Position numbers and translations under genes: made by a program. Positions 11,501 through 21,125 of a DNA stretch of 64,000 nt are shown in pieces (position 1 is the first letter of the stretch; each line of letters opens with the position of its first letter). Source of the stretch: Plazaster borealis (Eukaryota; Echinodermata; Asteroidea; Forcipulatida; Labidiasteridae); NCBI GenBank assembly GCA_021014325.1, contig CM037472.1, forward strand, positions 248,001 through 312,000, in the 5' to 3' direction. The notes under the pieces were generated by a model that was given only the letters and a program-made list of their open reading frames with translations, did not search any database and had not been told where the DNA came from.

Positions 11501-14500
11501 CATAATTATACAGAATATAAATGTGTACACCTCCATTACAGGTTTTATACCTTGTGCACTCTAAAAAACCTCCCGGGTCAGAATTGACCCGGATTCCGGG
11601 TCCCAGGGTGCCTGATCAATTGTTGGGTCAGGCTGACCCATAGGTCATATTGACAAACTCCGGATCATACTAACCCAGAAATGGGTCTAACCCTAATAAC
11701 CCTAACCATAACCCTAATAACCTAACCCTAACCCTTACCATAATCCTAACTCTAATCCTAACCCTAATAACCTGGCCTAATGGCCTGGCCTGGCCTGTGG
11801 CCTGGCCTGGCCTAATGGCCTGGCCTAATGGCCTGGCCTGTTGGCCTGGCCTGTGGCCTGGCCTGTGGCCTGGCCTGGCCTGTGGCCTGGCCTGTGGCCT
11901 GGCCTGGCCTGTGGCCTGGCCTGGCCTGGCCTGGCCTGTGGCCTGGCCTGGCCTGGCCTGTGGCCTGGCCTGGCCTGGCCTGGCCTGGCCTGGCCTAATG
12001 GCCTGGCCTGTGGCCTGGCCTAATGGCCTGGCCTGGCCCTGGCCTGGCCTGGCCTGGCCTAATGGCCTGGCCTGGCCTGGCCTGGCCTGGCCTGGCTCTG
12101 GCCTGGCCTAACAGCCCTGGCCTGTGGCCTGGCCTGGCCTGGCCTGGCCTAACCTGGCCTAGCCTGGCCTGGCCTGGCCTGGCCCCTGGCCTGGCCCTGG
12201 CCTGGCCTGGCCTGGCCTGGCCTGGCCTGGCCTGGCCTGGCCTGGCCTGGCCTGGCCTGGCCTGGCCTGGCCTGGCCTGGCCTGGCCTGGCCTGGCCTGG
12301 CCTGGCCTGGCCTGGCCTGGCCTGGCCTGGCCTGGCCTGGCCTGGCCTGGCCTGGCCTGGCCTGGCCTGGCCTGGCCTGGCCTGGCCTGGCCTGGCCTGG
12401 CCTGGCCTGGCCTGGCCTGGCCTGGCCTGGCCTGGCCTGGCCTGGCCTGGCCTGGCCTGGCCTGGCCTGGCCTGGCCTGGCCTGGCCTGGCCTGGCCTGG
12501 CCTGGCCTGGCCTGGCCTGGCCTGGCCTGGCCTGGCCTGGCCTGGCCTGGCCTGGCCTGGCCTGGCCTGGCCTGGCCTGGCCTGGCCTGGCCTGGCCTGG
12601 CCTGGCCTGGCCTGGCCTGGCCTGGCCTGGCCTGGCCTGGCCTGGCCTGGCCTGGCCTGGCCTGGCCTGGCCTGGCCTGGCCTGGCCTGGCCTGGCCTGG
12701 CCTGGCCTGGCCTGGCCTGGCCTGGCCTGGCCTGGCCTGGCCTGGCCTGGCCTGGCCTGGCCTGGCCTGGCCTGGCCTGGCCTGGCCTGGCCTGGCCTGG
12801 CCTGGCCTGGCCTGGCCTGGCCTGGCCTGGCCTGGCCTAATGGCCTGGCCTGGCCTGGCCTGGCCTGGCCCTGGCCTGGCCTGGCCCTGGCCTGGCCTGG
12901 CCTGGCCTGGCCTGGCCTGGCCTGGCCTGGCCTGGCCTGGCCTAACCTGGCCTGGCCTGGCCTGGCCTGGCCTGGCCTGGCCTGGCCTGGCCTGGCCTGG
13001 CCTGGCCTGGCCTGGCCTGGCCTGGCCTGGCCTGGCCTGGCCTGGCCTGGCCTGGCCTGGCCTGGCCTGGCCTGGCCTGGCCTGGCCTGGCCTGGCCTGG
13101 CCTGGCCTGGCCTGGCCTGGCCTGGCCTGGCCTGGCCTGGCCTGGCCTGGCCTGGCCTGGCCTAATAACCCTAACCTGGCCTGGCCTGGCCTGGCCTGGC
13201 CTGGCCTAGCCTGGCCTGGCCTGGCCTAACCTGGCCTGGCCTAGCCTAATAGCCCTGGCCTAGCCTAATAGCCTGGCCTGGCCTGGCCTGGCCTAACCCT
13301 AACCTGGCCTGGCCTGGCCTGGCCTGGCCTGTGGCCTGGCCTAACCTGGCCTGGCCTGGCCTGGCCTAGCCTGGCCTGGCCTAATAGCCTGGCCTGGCCA
13401 CAGCCTGGCCTGGCCTGGCCTGGCCTGGCCTGGCCTGGCCTGGCCTGGCCTAATGGCCTGGCCTGGCCCTGGCCTAATGGCCTAATGGCCTGGCCTGGCC
13501 TGGCCTAATGGCCTGGCCTGGCCTGGCCTGGCCTGGCCTGGCCTGGCCTGGCCTGGCCTGGCCTAATGGCCTGGCCTGGCCTGGCCTGGCCTGTGGCCTG
13601 GCCTGGCCTGGCCTGGCCTAATGGCCTGGCCTGGCCTGGCCTGGCCTGGCCTGGCCTGGCCTGGCCTAATGGCCTGGCCTGTGGCCTGGCCTGTGGCCTG
13701 GCCTAATGGCCTGGCCTGGCCTAATGGCCTGGCCTGTGGCCCTGGCCTAATGGCCTGGCCTAATGGCCTGGCCTAACCTGGCCTGGCCTGGCCTGTGGCC
13801 TGGCCTGGCCTGGCCTGGCCTGGCCTGGCCTGGCCTAATGGCCTGGCCTGTGGCCTGGCCTGGCCTAACCCTAATGGCCTAACCCTAATAACCCTAACCT
13901 AACCTAACCCTAACCTAACCCTGGCCTAACCTGGCCTAACCCTAACCTGGCCTAACCCTAACCTGGCCTAACCCTAACCCTAACCTAACCTAACCTGTGG
14001 CCTAACCTGGCCTGGCCTGGCCTGACCCTGACCTGACCTGGCCCTGACCCTGACCTGACCCTGACCTGACCTGACCCTAACCCTGAGCCTGTCCCTAACC
14101 CTAACCCTGAACCTGACCCTGACCCTGACCCTGACCCTGACCCTGACCCTGACCCTGACCCTGACCCTGACCCTGACCCTGACCCTGACCCTGACCCTGA
14201 CCCTGACCCTGACCCTGACCCTGACCCTGACCCTGACCCTGACCCTGACCCTGACCCTGACCCTAACCCTAACCCTAACCCTAACCCTAACCTTAATAAC
14301 CCTAACCCTAATAACCCTTACCCTAATAACCCTAATAACCCTAACCCTAACCCTAACCCTAATAACCCTAACCCTAACCCAACCCCAACCCCAACCTCGA
14401 CCCCACCCCGACCCTAACCCTGACCCTGACCCCGACCCTGAATCTGACCCTGACCCTGACCCTGACCCAGAAATTGGTCAAACCCCAAGGTACCCGGATC

Positions 14501-17500
14501 CAGGTCAATTCTGACCCGGAGGTTTTAGAGTTTGGCAAATATTGCAGACTAACTTCATACATTCTTACCTGAATGAGTGGCGAGTTCATACAAGTACCCA
14601 TGCCATGAAAACACGTTTGAATTGCTTCAGTGAAGGGAGATTTCTCGTCAAATACAACATTAAGGTCCAACCCAAACGCCACCTAATTGGTAAACAGTAA
14701 ATACATGTCGCTACACAAATCATTATAAGCGATTGAGATTCAAATATGGAAGTTGTTTGGAAGTATATTTAGAGCCATATGATTACATTATTTTGCATTC
14801 TCCATTTTTAGTATTCTCAAATTGTGCCAAAAAGGAATTTTTGCATTTTGCGTTGATAAACATTATTTAGTAAACAATCAATGTGGTTTGTGGTTAGCTC
14901 TTTTAGAGTGAGACAGTTTGGTCTGTGTATAACCATAGAGTGAGGACCCCATCAGCAAGGTCAGAGTATTCTGACGTCCTATATTCACTTGTTAAATGTT
15001 TCCGCACTATCAAAACAAGATTCCATTTAATTGATTTACCAGGTATTATAACTCAATGATTGATTTAATTTTCGTACTTTAGCAATCACGTCAAGCGTTG
15101 TTCTGTTTAGTTCATCCAACATGGCCACTTCTGTCTTGCCATCAGCTTTATGGCTCAGTTTCTCAATAAGAAGATCTGCACTTGCATTAAACTGATGCAT
15201 CAAATTCACCAAATATCTAAGAACAAAAACACCAACAAAAATAATGAGCACAAACAATGAAATTTAAAACAATGGTATGGGTCGAACTATCTGAATCAAT
15301 TCAACGATTTGTTGCAGGTCTTAAGTTTTGAATTCTGACTCAATACAAATCCTCACCAATTCAAAGGCTATACTGCAGAATTATCAATTCAGTCTTAAAA
15401 CACCCGGTGTAATTAAACAAAACTGGATTGAACGGTCATAACTTTAAAGGCATCGTACACGTTTGGTAATTGGAGCATATTGTTTGTTTCAATCTATATA
15501 GTTGTGGACATATACCATAAAACTGACCTGTGAAAATTTCATTTAAAAAGGTGGTAGCGTTTTTGAGATATTGCCGAAAATCTGGAGTGGTTGTGTCCAC
15601 GCAGGAAGAATAATCTGCATTGGAATACACACTCTGAGAAACGTTACCGTAACGCTTCTTAATATTCAAAGTATTTTGGGGATAAAAAGCGATATATTTG
15701 TCCATAACCGCAGTCCTTCGAAGTAAAAAGTCTCTCAAAATGCATTATACTATCCAAAGCTGCTGTACTTCTTACCAAGTATGTTTTTATTTCCATAAAA
15801 TTTCAGAGTCGTTAACAAACGTGTATACGATGCTTTTAACGCATCAAAGAAGATTAAATAAAGAAATCCTGAGCTTCAAGGGGTATAGGCTTCATAATTT
15901 GGCGTGTTTTACCTTTTGTGAAATGCGGGATTCATTAGAGATCGCTTAGGTCCATGAACTGCTGGATTTAACTCACAAACGATGCTATCACCCAAAAGTC
16001 GAGCACCAAATAACTTCATAAAAATCCAATAGAAGGAGTAAGGCTTTCTATGGATCATGGTATCGGTGCATAAGATTTCCTTGGATCAAGAGTAAAATGA
16101 AAATAAACGGCAATTTATTCATTAAAATAACGATTTGATTTCTCTCATCAATAAGTAGAATGTTAGCTTGTAATCGAGTTATATTTGATATATATTTACT
16201 CGATAGCCCTACTGGATTCACTCACTTTAATATAAGTTCAAGTGGCCTACCTTGACAAACTCTGCATCTAACACTACGACAATCGGATTGAAGAGCATAA
16301 ATACGTGGAATATCGGGCCACATTCTTTCGTTCTATAAACAGATAAACAAAATGTTTAAAATCAAATACAAATAATAATATGCCTCAAAAGAAAATGTTA
16401 ATGGTCATTGAGTTTATGAAACACTTTTTTATCACGAGGAATACTTTGTAAGTCACTCCGAACGGTGTGATACGATAACAGCTGACACTAACTTGGATCT
16501 TGTAGGCTATTACTAATGAGGACAATTTGTGAATCAATCGGGAGAAATAATATGTGTTACACTTCTTGCAAATGCTCTTTCTTGGCAAAGTATAAAGCCT
16601 CCCTCTAAAAAAAACTATAATAAGTAACAATCCCCCCGCCTCCATCCTCACTCTCGGTGAAAATGTCTATTCCACTGGCTGGATGCTTGTGAATTTGGAT
16701 TAGTGACACAAAACGTTACTTACATGTCTACAAATGAGTAAGCAAGTGACAAGTTCCTCTTCCTGTAGCTGACCAGCTTGTTAAAATGACCAGTGAAGAA
16801 ACTGTTGGGAATGATCAGTAGACAAACAAAATTAGTATCATATCAGTCTATGCCAAGATGTTTGTCAGTGAGACACCAGCAACTTGTCAAGCTGATCCCA
16901 GCACCAACTTGACAGCAGTAAAATTCACATCATCGGATCCTCCTTCGTGATGGACCCACTTCAAAGTAATGGTTTCATGTTTACAGACTCCCATGCAGCC
17001 ACAAAACCCTCATGGAACTCTAAAGCAGCATGAGTGACCGTGTATGGATATTACCTAATTACCGAATCGTTTATAATAATAACTTTACAGTAATCATGAG
17101 GAAGGACAGAACGCGCAATTTGGACTTTGAAAATTATATTTATATAGAGAATATGAAATCACCTGTTCTATTATAATGGTGTGCGGTGAATATTCTTTGA
17201 AAGATGCAATGAAGAGCTCAGAGAAAGGGAAATTTAGTGAGAAGCTCTTTACTACAAACCATATAAAAACAGAACTCCAATTTGGCTCATAACTCCCCGT
17301 CTAACCAGTCTATTGTAATATTGTACAAGTCCATATGGATCACTCTTTCACCACACACCATTAATACTATAATATAACAAGTGTTTTCTTCTATATAAAC
17401 TTATTATTTTCAAAGTCTACTTTTTTTTCCCGATATTGGACATTGGACATTCACTTAGGTTTGTGCAGTGAATGTCTATTTTGCTTTTTCGAAATCGGAC

Positions 17501-17899
17501 AATGGATAATTCACATTGGTTGATGAAAGTAGAGATTTGTTGACACCTATACCCTGCAATGAAAGTAGATATTCACTGTCTACTTTCATCGCATGGTAGG
17601 TGTCCAAAACAAAACGCAGTTTAGTTTTGCCACGCAACAAGGCCATAGTTCATGCATGGTTCAATTGGACACTTTGGGCATTCATTCAGCTTTGTACAGC
17701 GAATGTCTACTACCATTCGCAAACTTTGGAAATGATACTATAGCAAACGTTTACCCTCAACTCACCTTTCCCGCGGGGGTGACGGAATATGTGCATACTT
17801 CCGATGCTGATAATGAATGAACATCACAAAAGCCAAAACCAAAACAGTTACGCAGATCACAGGGACGAGAAATATGACGGTAATCATATCGGCAGCCAT
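5557..17899 (-). CDS. Cytochrome P450 family 46-like (copy A), complete, 13 exons
   Basis: Heme-thiolate monooxygenase of the CYP46 clade. The vertebrate member CYP46A1 is the ER-bound cholesterol 24-hydroxylase; the substrate here is unknown. Exons in transcript order: 17766-17899, 16724-16801, 16251-16332, 15913-16079, 15078-15216, 14569-14682, 11076-11310, 10322-10394, 7903-7987, 7485-7595, 6619-6707, 6276-6342, 5557-5697. They sum to 1515 bases (504 residues plus TAG). The start is taken at 17899 (MAADM), just before a hydrophobic anchor of about 24 residues and the basic-proline hinge YAHIPSPPRE. Key motifs: I-helix FFIAGQETTAN (about 312-322), K-helix ExxR in KEVLRLWPP (E373, R376), PERF-like FDPDRF, and heme loop FPFSLGSRNCIG with Cys about 451. 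All are intact. Introns carry large repeats, notably intron 6. Partner copy B lies upstream on the same strand. Confidence 0.93.
8219..9203. mobile_element. Non-autonomous DNA transposon with GGGTACA termini
   Basis: In intron 8 of CYP46 copy A. The left end reads TAGGGTACACCGGGGGAAGA TGGGACA. The right end, read in reverse, is GTAGGGTACAGTGGGGCAAG ATGGGACA. This makes a terminal inverted repeat of about 28 bp around about 985 bp. The motif GGGGTAAGATGGGAC or its complement recurs several times inside (8240, 8650, 8705, 8880, 9000). The ends are flanked by TA on both sides, fitting a Tc1/mariner-type TA target. No transposase ORF is present. Confidence 0.75.
9204..9990 (+). mobile_element. 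GC-rich insert with a TATA box, possibly a solo LTR
   Basis: Directly adjoins the preceding transposon inside intron 8. It is far richer in CpG than its surroundings (9430-9720), has CACTATATAAGTGAGG at about 9351 and an ATTAAATTTATT stretch near 9912. A repeated GTCGTCGGACTTT motif occurs at 9492 and 9582. The order promoter, GC-rich transcribed part, polyadenylation-like signal fits a solo LTR. I could not fix TG/CA ends or a target duplication. An ORF of 184 codons crosses it in the + sense, but nothing in it is recognisable. A nested promoter of another kind remains possible. Confidence 0.35.
10570..10935. mobile_element. MITE, second AAAGG family (starfish-type), intron 7 of copy A
   Basis: Starts TTAAAGGCAAAGTATACCGA and ends GGTATACGCTCCCTTTAA, so the ends are inverted and flanked by TTAA-like bases. 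Inner landmarks: AAATCTGGAGCGGTTATCCA and CACGCAGGAAGAATAATTC. Relatives are at 15445 and 34762. Confidence 0.7.
11690..11780. repeat. Left telomere-like block (degenerate CCCTAA)
   Basis: Units such as ACCCTAATA, ACCCTAACC, ACCATAACC and ATCCTAACTC. They pass directly into CCTGGCCTAATGGCC at about 11772, so hexamer and pentamer variants grade into one another rather than abutting sharply. Confidence 0.8.
11771..14040. repeat. GGCCT pentanucleotide satellite, about 2.3 kb
   Basis: Dominated by perfect GGCCT units, with an uninterrupted run of roughly 128 units at about 12197-12838 and another long run at about 12948-13162. Variants GGCCTAAT, GGCCTGTG, GGCCCT and CCTAACC punctuate the flanks. 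It produces long Ala-Trp-Pro-Gly-Leu open frames on the + strand that are artefacts of the repeat. It lies within an intron of the minus-strand P450 gene. Confidence 0.97.
14015..14466. repeat. CCCTGA/CCCTAA hexamer array (telomere-like)
   Basis: From about 14107 to 14262 the sequence is near-perfect CCCTGA. It changes to CCCTAA (14262-14390) with interspersed ACCCTAATA, then to mixed CCCCGA/CCCTGA before the right arm of the element. The complementary strand, which is the sense strand of the P450 gene, reads TCAGGG and TTAGGG, the latter being the animal telomere unit. Confidence 0.95.
15445..15830. mobile_element. MITE, second AAAGG family, intron 4 of copy A
   Basis: Left end near TTAAAGGCATCGTACACGTT. 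It shares GAAAATCTGGAGTGGTTGTG, CACGCAGGAAGAATAATCTG and CTGCTGTACTTCTTACCAAG with the copies at 10570 and 34762. The right end is less clear. Confidence 0.65.
16802..17765 (-). other. Intron 1 of CYP46 copy A
   Basis: No coding sequence recognised. 17430-17720 carries several related motifs around TGGACATT and GTGAATGTCTA in both orientations, for example GCAGTGAATGTCTATTTTGC and TTGTACAGCGAATGTCTAC, suggesting a decayed foldback element. Confidence 0.4.
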
Positions 17900-18770
17900 T
17901 TTAAGTAGGCCTTGGTAAAAATAGAAGCCTGTGTTGAGTTCCGTTCCAACCGGGAACCAAACTGTGACGTTGTTCAGTTTTGGTGAGAACAAGCTGAACT
18001 CTCTGTCCTTTCTCTATGGGATGACCTTGTTTACTGAAAAGATAAACAATATGCTTTTACTTGCGGCCCTGGTGTACCAATAACAGTGTAGTCGGGCGTG
18101 ATCCATAGGTCACAACTTGCCTGTAACAGGGACACACATGAGCCAATGGCGTTGTATACTTACTGTGTTTTTAAACAAGGTTCAAGGTTCAAGGTTCGTT
18201 TATTTTCCACAGTATCAAAAAGTAAAAAGACATTAATCACTCAGCATAAACGATAGCATTTTAGCGGTAACACCATTCGAAATTTCAATAAAATAAGCAT
18301 AAAATAGAAACATGAGCAGTGTACATTGTCAAACTACTAGTTGACAGAAATCGTGTTACCATAAAACGGACACAAATAAAGTCCACTTGACACGAAATAA
18401 ATTCCAAATCGACTCTTATATTAGCAATTTGGTGGTAGGCCTATTTAGAATATTTACAAATTGAACAGAATATAAACTAATATGATGGCTTGTATAATCT
18501 TAAGGTCGCCGGTAATTGTGCATATGGGTTGTAACTTCAACACCAAAAAAAAGAACTTCTTGCAAATAGTTTAGCTTCTAAAATAAATTATCGTACTTAT
18601 AACTAATACAATTGAATAAAATAATTCCTCGTTTCTTACGATTGTGTAACGCTCAACTTACAGCAGGCAAACGTAAAACAAATGAATATTCCTATACGCT
18701 GAAATACTGCCGGTTTGGCTTCAAGCATTAACTGCAATAGTTTAAATATAGTCTCATATACTACAGTCTT

Positions 18771-18915
18771 TCGGAAAGAACCTCCGTCTTGAGGGGGAAC
18801 CTCGTCCACCGACTGACAACTGTAACTGTCCCTGTCCCTGCCTTGGTCGTCCTCACGATCCGGTCGGAATTAGGCACCGAGGGAGTCGTCGTATATCCAG
18901 GGGTTAAATGGTCAT
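18771..18915 (-). CDS. Weak candidate terminal exon, unrecognised
   Basis: On the minus strand an acceptor-like TTTATAG at 18916-18918 is followed by an open frame HLTPGYTTTPSVPNSDRIVR that continues with TTKAGTGTVTVVSRW and ends in TAG at 18771. The block is GC-richer than its surroundings. A possible partner exon with donor at 19305 does not join in a compatible phase. This could be a fragment of a mobile element or a pseudo-exon. Confidence 0.15.
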
Positions 18916-19401
18916 CTATAAATGAAATTAACCAAATCATCTAATACTAGGTTTTTCAAAACCAATGCACATCAATCAAATACATCGTTATAGATTATAG
19001 TTTCGTTACAACTTCATACACTTTCGTTGGCGACGTTTTCGTTACATCTCTCTAATTTAAGGTTTTTGAGAGAATTATCCCTATCACTTTAACTAGAAGT
19101 ACAATGGGCCAAATCATCAAACACTTGAGTTATCACTTAACAGCGATAAGTAATTTCGCCACTATAACTTCATAAACTTTGTAGACGTTTCCACACTTCT
19201 GAACATTTAGCATTATGAGGGATTTATCCCCAATCATTCAAAAGCGTACATTTAATCAAAGCCATTTTTAGTTTTAAAGTTTCGTAAAACGTATAATGAA
19301 CTTACGGTAATTGGAGGGGAGATAGCTTCAGGCTGCCGTTGCTGCAGAGATTGGTCAACATCGGACGTTATTAAAATGGGCTCTCGGCCGTAACTTTGGT
19401 T

Positions 19402-19580
19402 GGCCGGTGTCCCAGGGAAATCTGTCCCCCGGAGATTCTGTCCCCATACGGGAAATTAACGTGGGCTGGAGGAGGATGATTCAAAAGAGGGCGCTATCAA
19501 AAGAAGTTTGTACACAGTTCGCCGTATGGGGGACAGAATCTCCGGGGGGACAGAGTCTCCTGCCACACCGGCCCCACTAC
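19402..19580. mobile_element. Short foldback MITE with CCGGTGTCCC ends
   Basis: Inverted arms: GGCCGGTGTCCCAGGGAAAT CTGTCCCCCGG at the left and, in reverse at the right, GGCCGGTGTGGCAGGAGACT CTGTCCCCCCGG. Both continue into AGATTCTGTCCCC. The centre is about 80 bp. Confidence 0.75.
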
Positions 19581-20680
19581 GTACCTATACGGTGGCTGTA
19601 TCCACTCGCCTCTTTGGTATATTGCTGGCAACCTACATTTCTCACAAGGCACGTCCTCTCTCTCCCAAGCTTACATTGCTTTTTAACATTCACAACTCAT
19701 TCTCACATCCACATTAACTTTCTTCTACTCAACTTCTTCCATGAATAATAAACAAAAAAGCCTTGGCCTAAAAAAGGGGGTTTAAGAATTACCATGACCA
19801 TGGTTAATTATGTGTGACGCTCACGTATGTATTACTAAAAGTGGGTTTAACGGGGCTTTTCTTGCGCAGTTGAATCTAGTGACTTGAAAGGAAATTGCGG
19901 GACTTCGCAAAAGATAGTGAGCTATGTGAAAACCACCGGGGTGTAGAATCTAAAATATGTCAAGTCGAAAGAAAAGGAACATTAAATGAATTAATTTAGG
20001 AATACGCGAATCGACTCTGACATACATAGAAGTACTTCTTCCCAAACACTTAACCTAAACCCCAAAGCCTTATACAAATGGAAACAAAGTGTGGAAACAA
20101 AGTGTGGATACAGGTAAAAATAAGAAGAATACAAATAAAGAAACAAACATACTGTGAAACGGGCAAACAAAACGAGTATATAATGTGAAAAGGCCGAGGC
20201 CAACTGAATGTTTATTCAATTAAATTAAACACCAAAATGGCTCCAACGGGTTTAAATCAAGGACAATAATTGTTTTAATATTTACTAAATATACTAACAT
20301 TAATAAACAATTCAACGCGTTAAAACAGCTAAACAATCCAAGACAATGTTTTGTCTAATAATAAATCATTTCTAATAGCAGAGAGTCAACATTTTGCAAA
20401 CAAATTGATATTTTGTTTGCAACCATCCCTTGGAAAATCTTGACTTGAAGTGACATATAACTTTTTGGTAGATAACACTGGTTGCCTGCAATTTAAAAAC
20501 ACTTTGTCAACGACTGTCACTCAATGTTCGAACGGAATCCCAAAAATACGTGTAATTACCTCATTTTCAATTGAAATTTTTTCATCGTAAAATCAAGAAA
20601 TCTCGATTTTGATCTTCATAGATGTCTTCCTTATATCCCAAACCATAAAGCATAGGCACCCTATAACCGTGTATAATGAG

Positions 20681-20816
20681 TCCACTAATTAGCTCAGCCA
20701 AGCTAATTCAACTAATTTAGCCCGTTTGCGAATGTACTATACAAGTTGTAGATTAAACACGCAAATACCTAATTTTCATTTGAAAAGTAGTTGGGCTGAG
20801 CTAATTAGTAGCGACA
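20681..20816. mobile_element. Short foldback element
   Basis: ACTAATTAGCTCAGCCAA at the left is matched in reverse complement by TTGGGCTGAGCTAATTAGT at 20790-20808, enclosing about 95 bp with no ORF of note. Confidence 0.6.
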
Positions 20817-20859
20817 AACTACATCACATCGGACCAATAATAACGCAGAATGGAAAGCT

Positions 20860-21125
20860 TACGTCACTGCATGTATATCCAATGAAACCGTTGAACTTGA
20901 ATGAGTCTTTAGCTAGCAGTGCACGAGCCTTACTCTACTAGACATCGGCCTTATTAAGGTTTCAAAGTAACTTGATCTAAGATCAAATTTAAACTTGTGC
21001 AGTAGTCTAGCTAGCAGTACACAAGCCTTTATACGCTAAGACATCATCCTTAAGGTTTCAAAGTGACTTGATCTAAGATCAAATTTGAACTTGTGAAGGA
21101 ACCTATAGCAAGCAGTACACGAGCC
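20860..21125 (-). pseudogene. Three decayed partial copies of the CYP46-B last exon
   Basis: The exon motif AGCAGTACACGGGCC (at 21247 in the real exon) recurs as AGCAGTACACGAGCC at 21111, AGCAGTACACAAGCC at 21013 and AGCAGTGCACGAGCC at 20915, a 98-bp spacing for the added units. Around them AAGGTTTCAAAGTGACTTGA TCTAAGAT recurs in step. The copies lack a block present in the real exon and lie beyond its stop codon, so they are downstream relics, possibly in the 3' UTR. Confidence 0.85.

Larger units (their letters stand above)
11557..14535. mobile_element. Inverted-repeat-bounded element carrying a telomere-like/GGCCT array
   Basis: Fills most of intron 6 of CYP46 copy A. The left arm begins CACTCTAAAAAACCTCCCGG and continues GTCAGAATTGACCCGGATTC. 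The right arm, read in reverse, is CAAACTCTAAAACCTCCGGG then TCAGAATTGACCTGGATCCG. About 45-50 bp match with few differences. Between the arms there is essentially only tandem repeat: CCCTAA-like, GGCCT, CCCTGA, then CCCTAA again. No transposase. The architecture is that of a non-autonomous DNA element whose inside has been taken over by satellite expansion. The exact target duplication is not clear. Confidence 0.7.
17900..20850. other. Spacer between the two CYP46 genes
   Basis: Contains the upstream region of copy A and the 3' flank of copy B. Recognisable pieces are a TTCAAGG triplet repeat at 18176-18200 that looks like a retroelement tail, a weak coding-like block at 18771-18915, and foldback elements at 19402 and 20681. 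The rest shows no gene I can support. Confidence 0.5.

Noticed and set aside
11797..13229. Long + strand frames encoding Ala-Trp-Pro-Gly-Leu repeats
   Set aside because: They are the translation of the GGCCT satellite. All frames avoid stops because the unit has none, and the array sits in an intron of the opposite-strand P450 gene.
17900..17992. Upstream in-frame extension of CYP46 copy A (MFSPKLNN...)
   Set aside because: The extension is not hydrophobic and precedes the membrane anchor. The family starts close to the anchor, so the ATG at 17899 is preferred.
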